24,966 nucleotides of DNA. It comes from CAYHCE01 sp964355015. Its GTDB lineage: Bacteria; Cyanobacteriota; Cyanobacteriia; PCC-6307; Cyanobiaceae. Below the pieces are notes generated by a model, which had not been told where the DNA came from, did not search any database, and was given only the letters and a program-made list of their open reading frames with translations. The translations under genes were made by a program, and so were the position numbers. Every line of letters begins with the position of its first letter. The stretch's first letter is position 1. The DNA lies in NCBI GenBank assembly GCA_964355015.1, contig CAYHCE010000041.1, forward strand, positions 1 to 24,966. The letters are read 5' to 3'. Shown one piece after another: positions 24,884-24,966 of the stretch.

Positions 24884-24966
24884 TCACGCAGGCCCCTCGA
24901 TCGGCTCGAGAGAGCAGTGCACCCCCTGCCGGCGTAGATCGTTGATCAGCAACTCGCTGATGTCCT
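24884..24966 (-). CDS. C-terminal end of an unknown protein, cut by the window edge
   Basis: The minus-strand frame entering from the end of the window reads DISELLINDLRRQGVHCSLE, then PIEGPA, and stops at TGA (24886-24884). The mixed polar/hydrophobic pattern with Glu and Leu looks like real coding sequence, but only 27 codons are visible and no family can be named. It would lie upstream of the small membrane protein gene on the same strand, about 120 bases away. Confidence 0.45.
   Translation of the reverse strand, partial: DISELLINDLRRQGVHCSLEPIEGPA

Overview
The window looks like a stretch of a high-GC cyanobacterial chromosome, most likely a picocyanobacterium of the Synechococcus/Cyanobium type. 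The support is at least eight copies of the cyanobacterial HIP1 octamer GCGATCGC (for example at 4140, 10610, 12455, 13314, 15918, 20373, 22236 and 22479), plus genes that resemble mainly cyanobacterial families: a Mo-nitro_C domain protein, a DUF1651-like and a DUF2973-like small protein. No rRNA, intact tRNA or CRISPR array was seen.

Layout. 1-1871: 3' part of a decayed IS66 transposase, then about 900 bases without a recognisable gene but with a probable 3' tRNA fragment. 1872-5911: small housekeeping-type genes: DUF1651-like, double-cupin ChrR-like, a coupled thiamine-binding/DUF924 pair divergent from a CopD-like membrane protein, a double CDGSH iron-sulfur protein coupled to a broken glyoxalase-like frame, and a TerB-like/Mo-nitro_C protein. 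6094-6350: a degraded second copy of the thiamine-binding/CopD junction. 6509-9239: a secreted GH13 alpha-amylase and a lipase-like hydrolase. 9542-11382: a MazE/VapC-type toxin-antitoxin pair with an internally deleted toxin, followed 4 bases later by a DUF6880 protein. 12072-12941: a DUF2973-like protein and a frameshifted YnfA/UPF0060 gene. 13580-16451: a two-gene ion transport operon, a low-GC CorA-like channel with GMS in place of GMN, followed one base later by a SulP/STAS anion transporter. 16524-17477: an IS1595/ISXO2-type transposase with two nonsense codons. 17894-19630: a HAD phosphatase fused to a HerA-like ATPase, interrupted by one in-frame TAG. 19997-24966: minus-strand genes for an HlyD/DevB-type membrane fusion protein, a small ORF, a P-type cation ATPase lacking its usual N-terminal domain, a stand-alone RelA/SpoT-like HD hydrolase, a small membrane protein, and the 3' end of an unknown gene.

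The striking feature is gene decay. About seven loci carry clear lesions of different kinds (frameshift, nonsense, internal deletion, degraded duplicate). This is typical of an accessory region where foreign genes arrive and erode, although a few single-base lesions could be sequencing errors. I did not find a clear new multi-gene system. The best candidates for something undescribed are the HAD-ATPase fusion with its in-frame amber codon, the CorA(GMS)-SulP pair, and the toxin-antitoxin/DUF6880 cluster.
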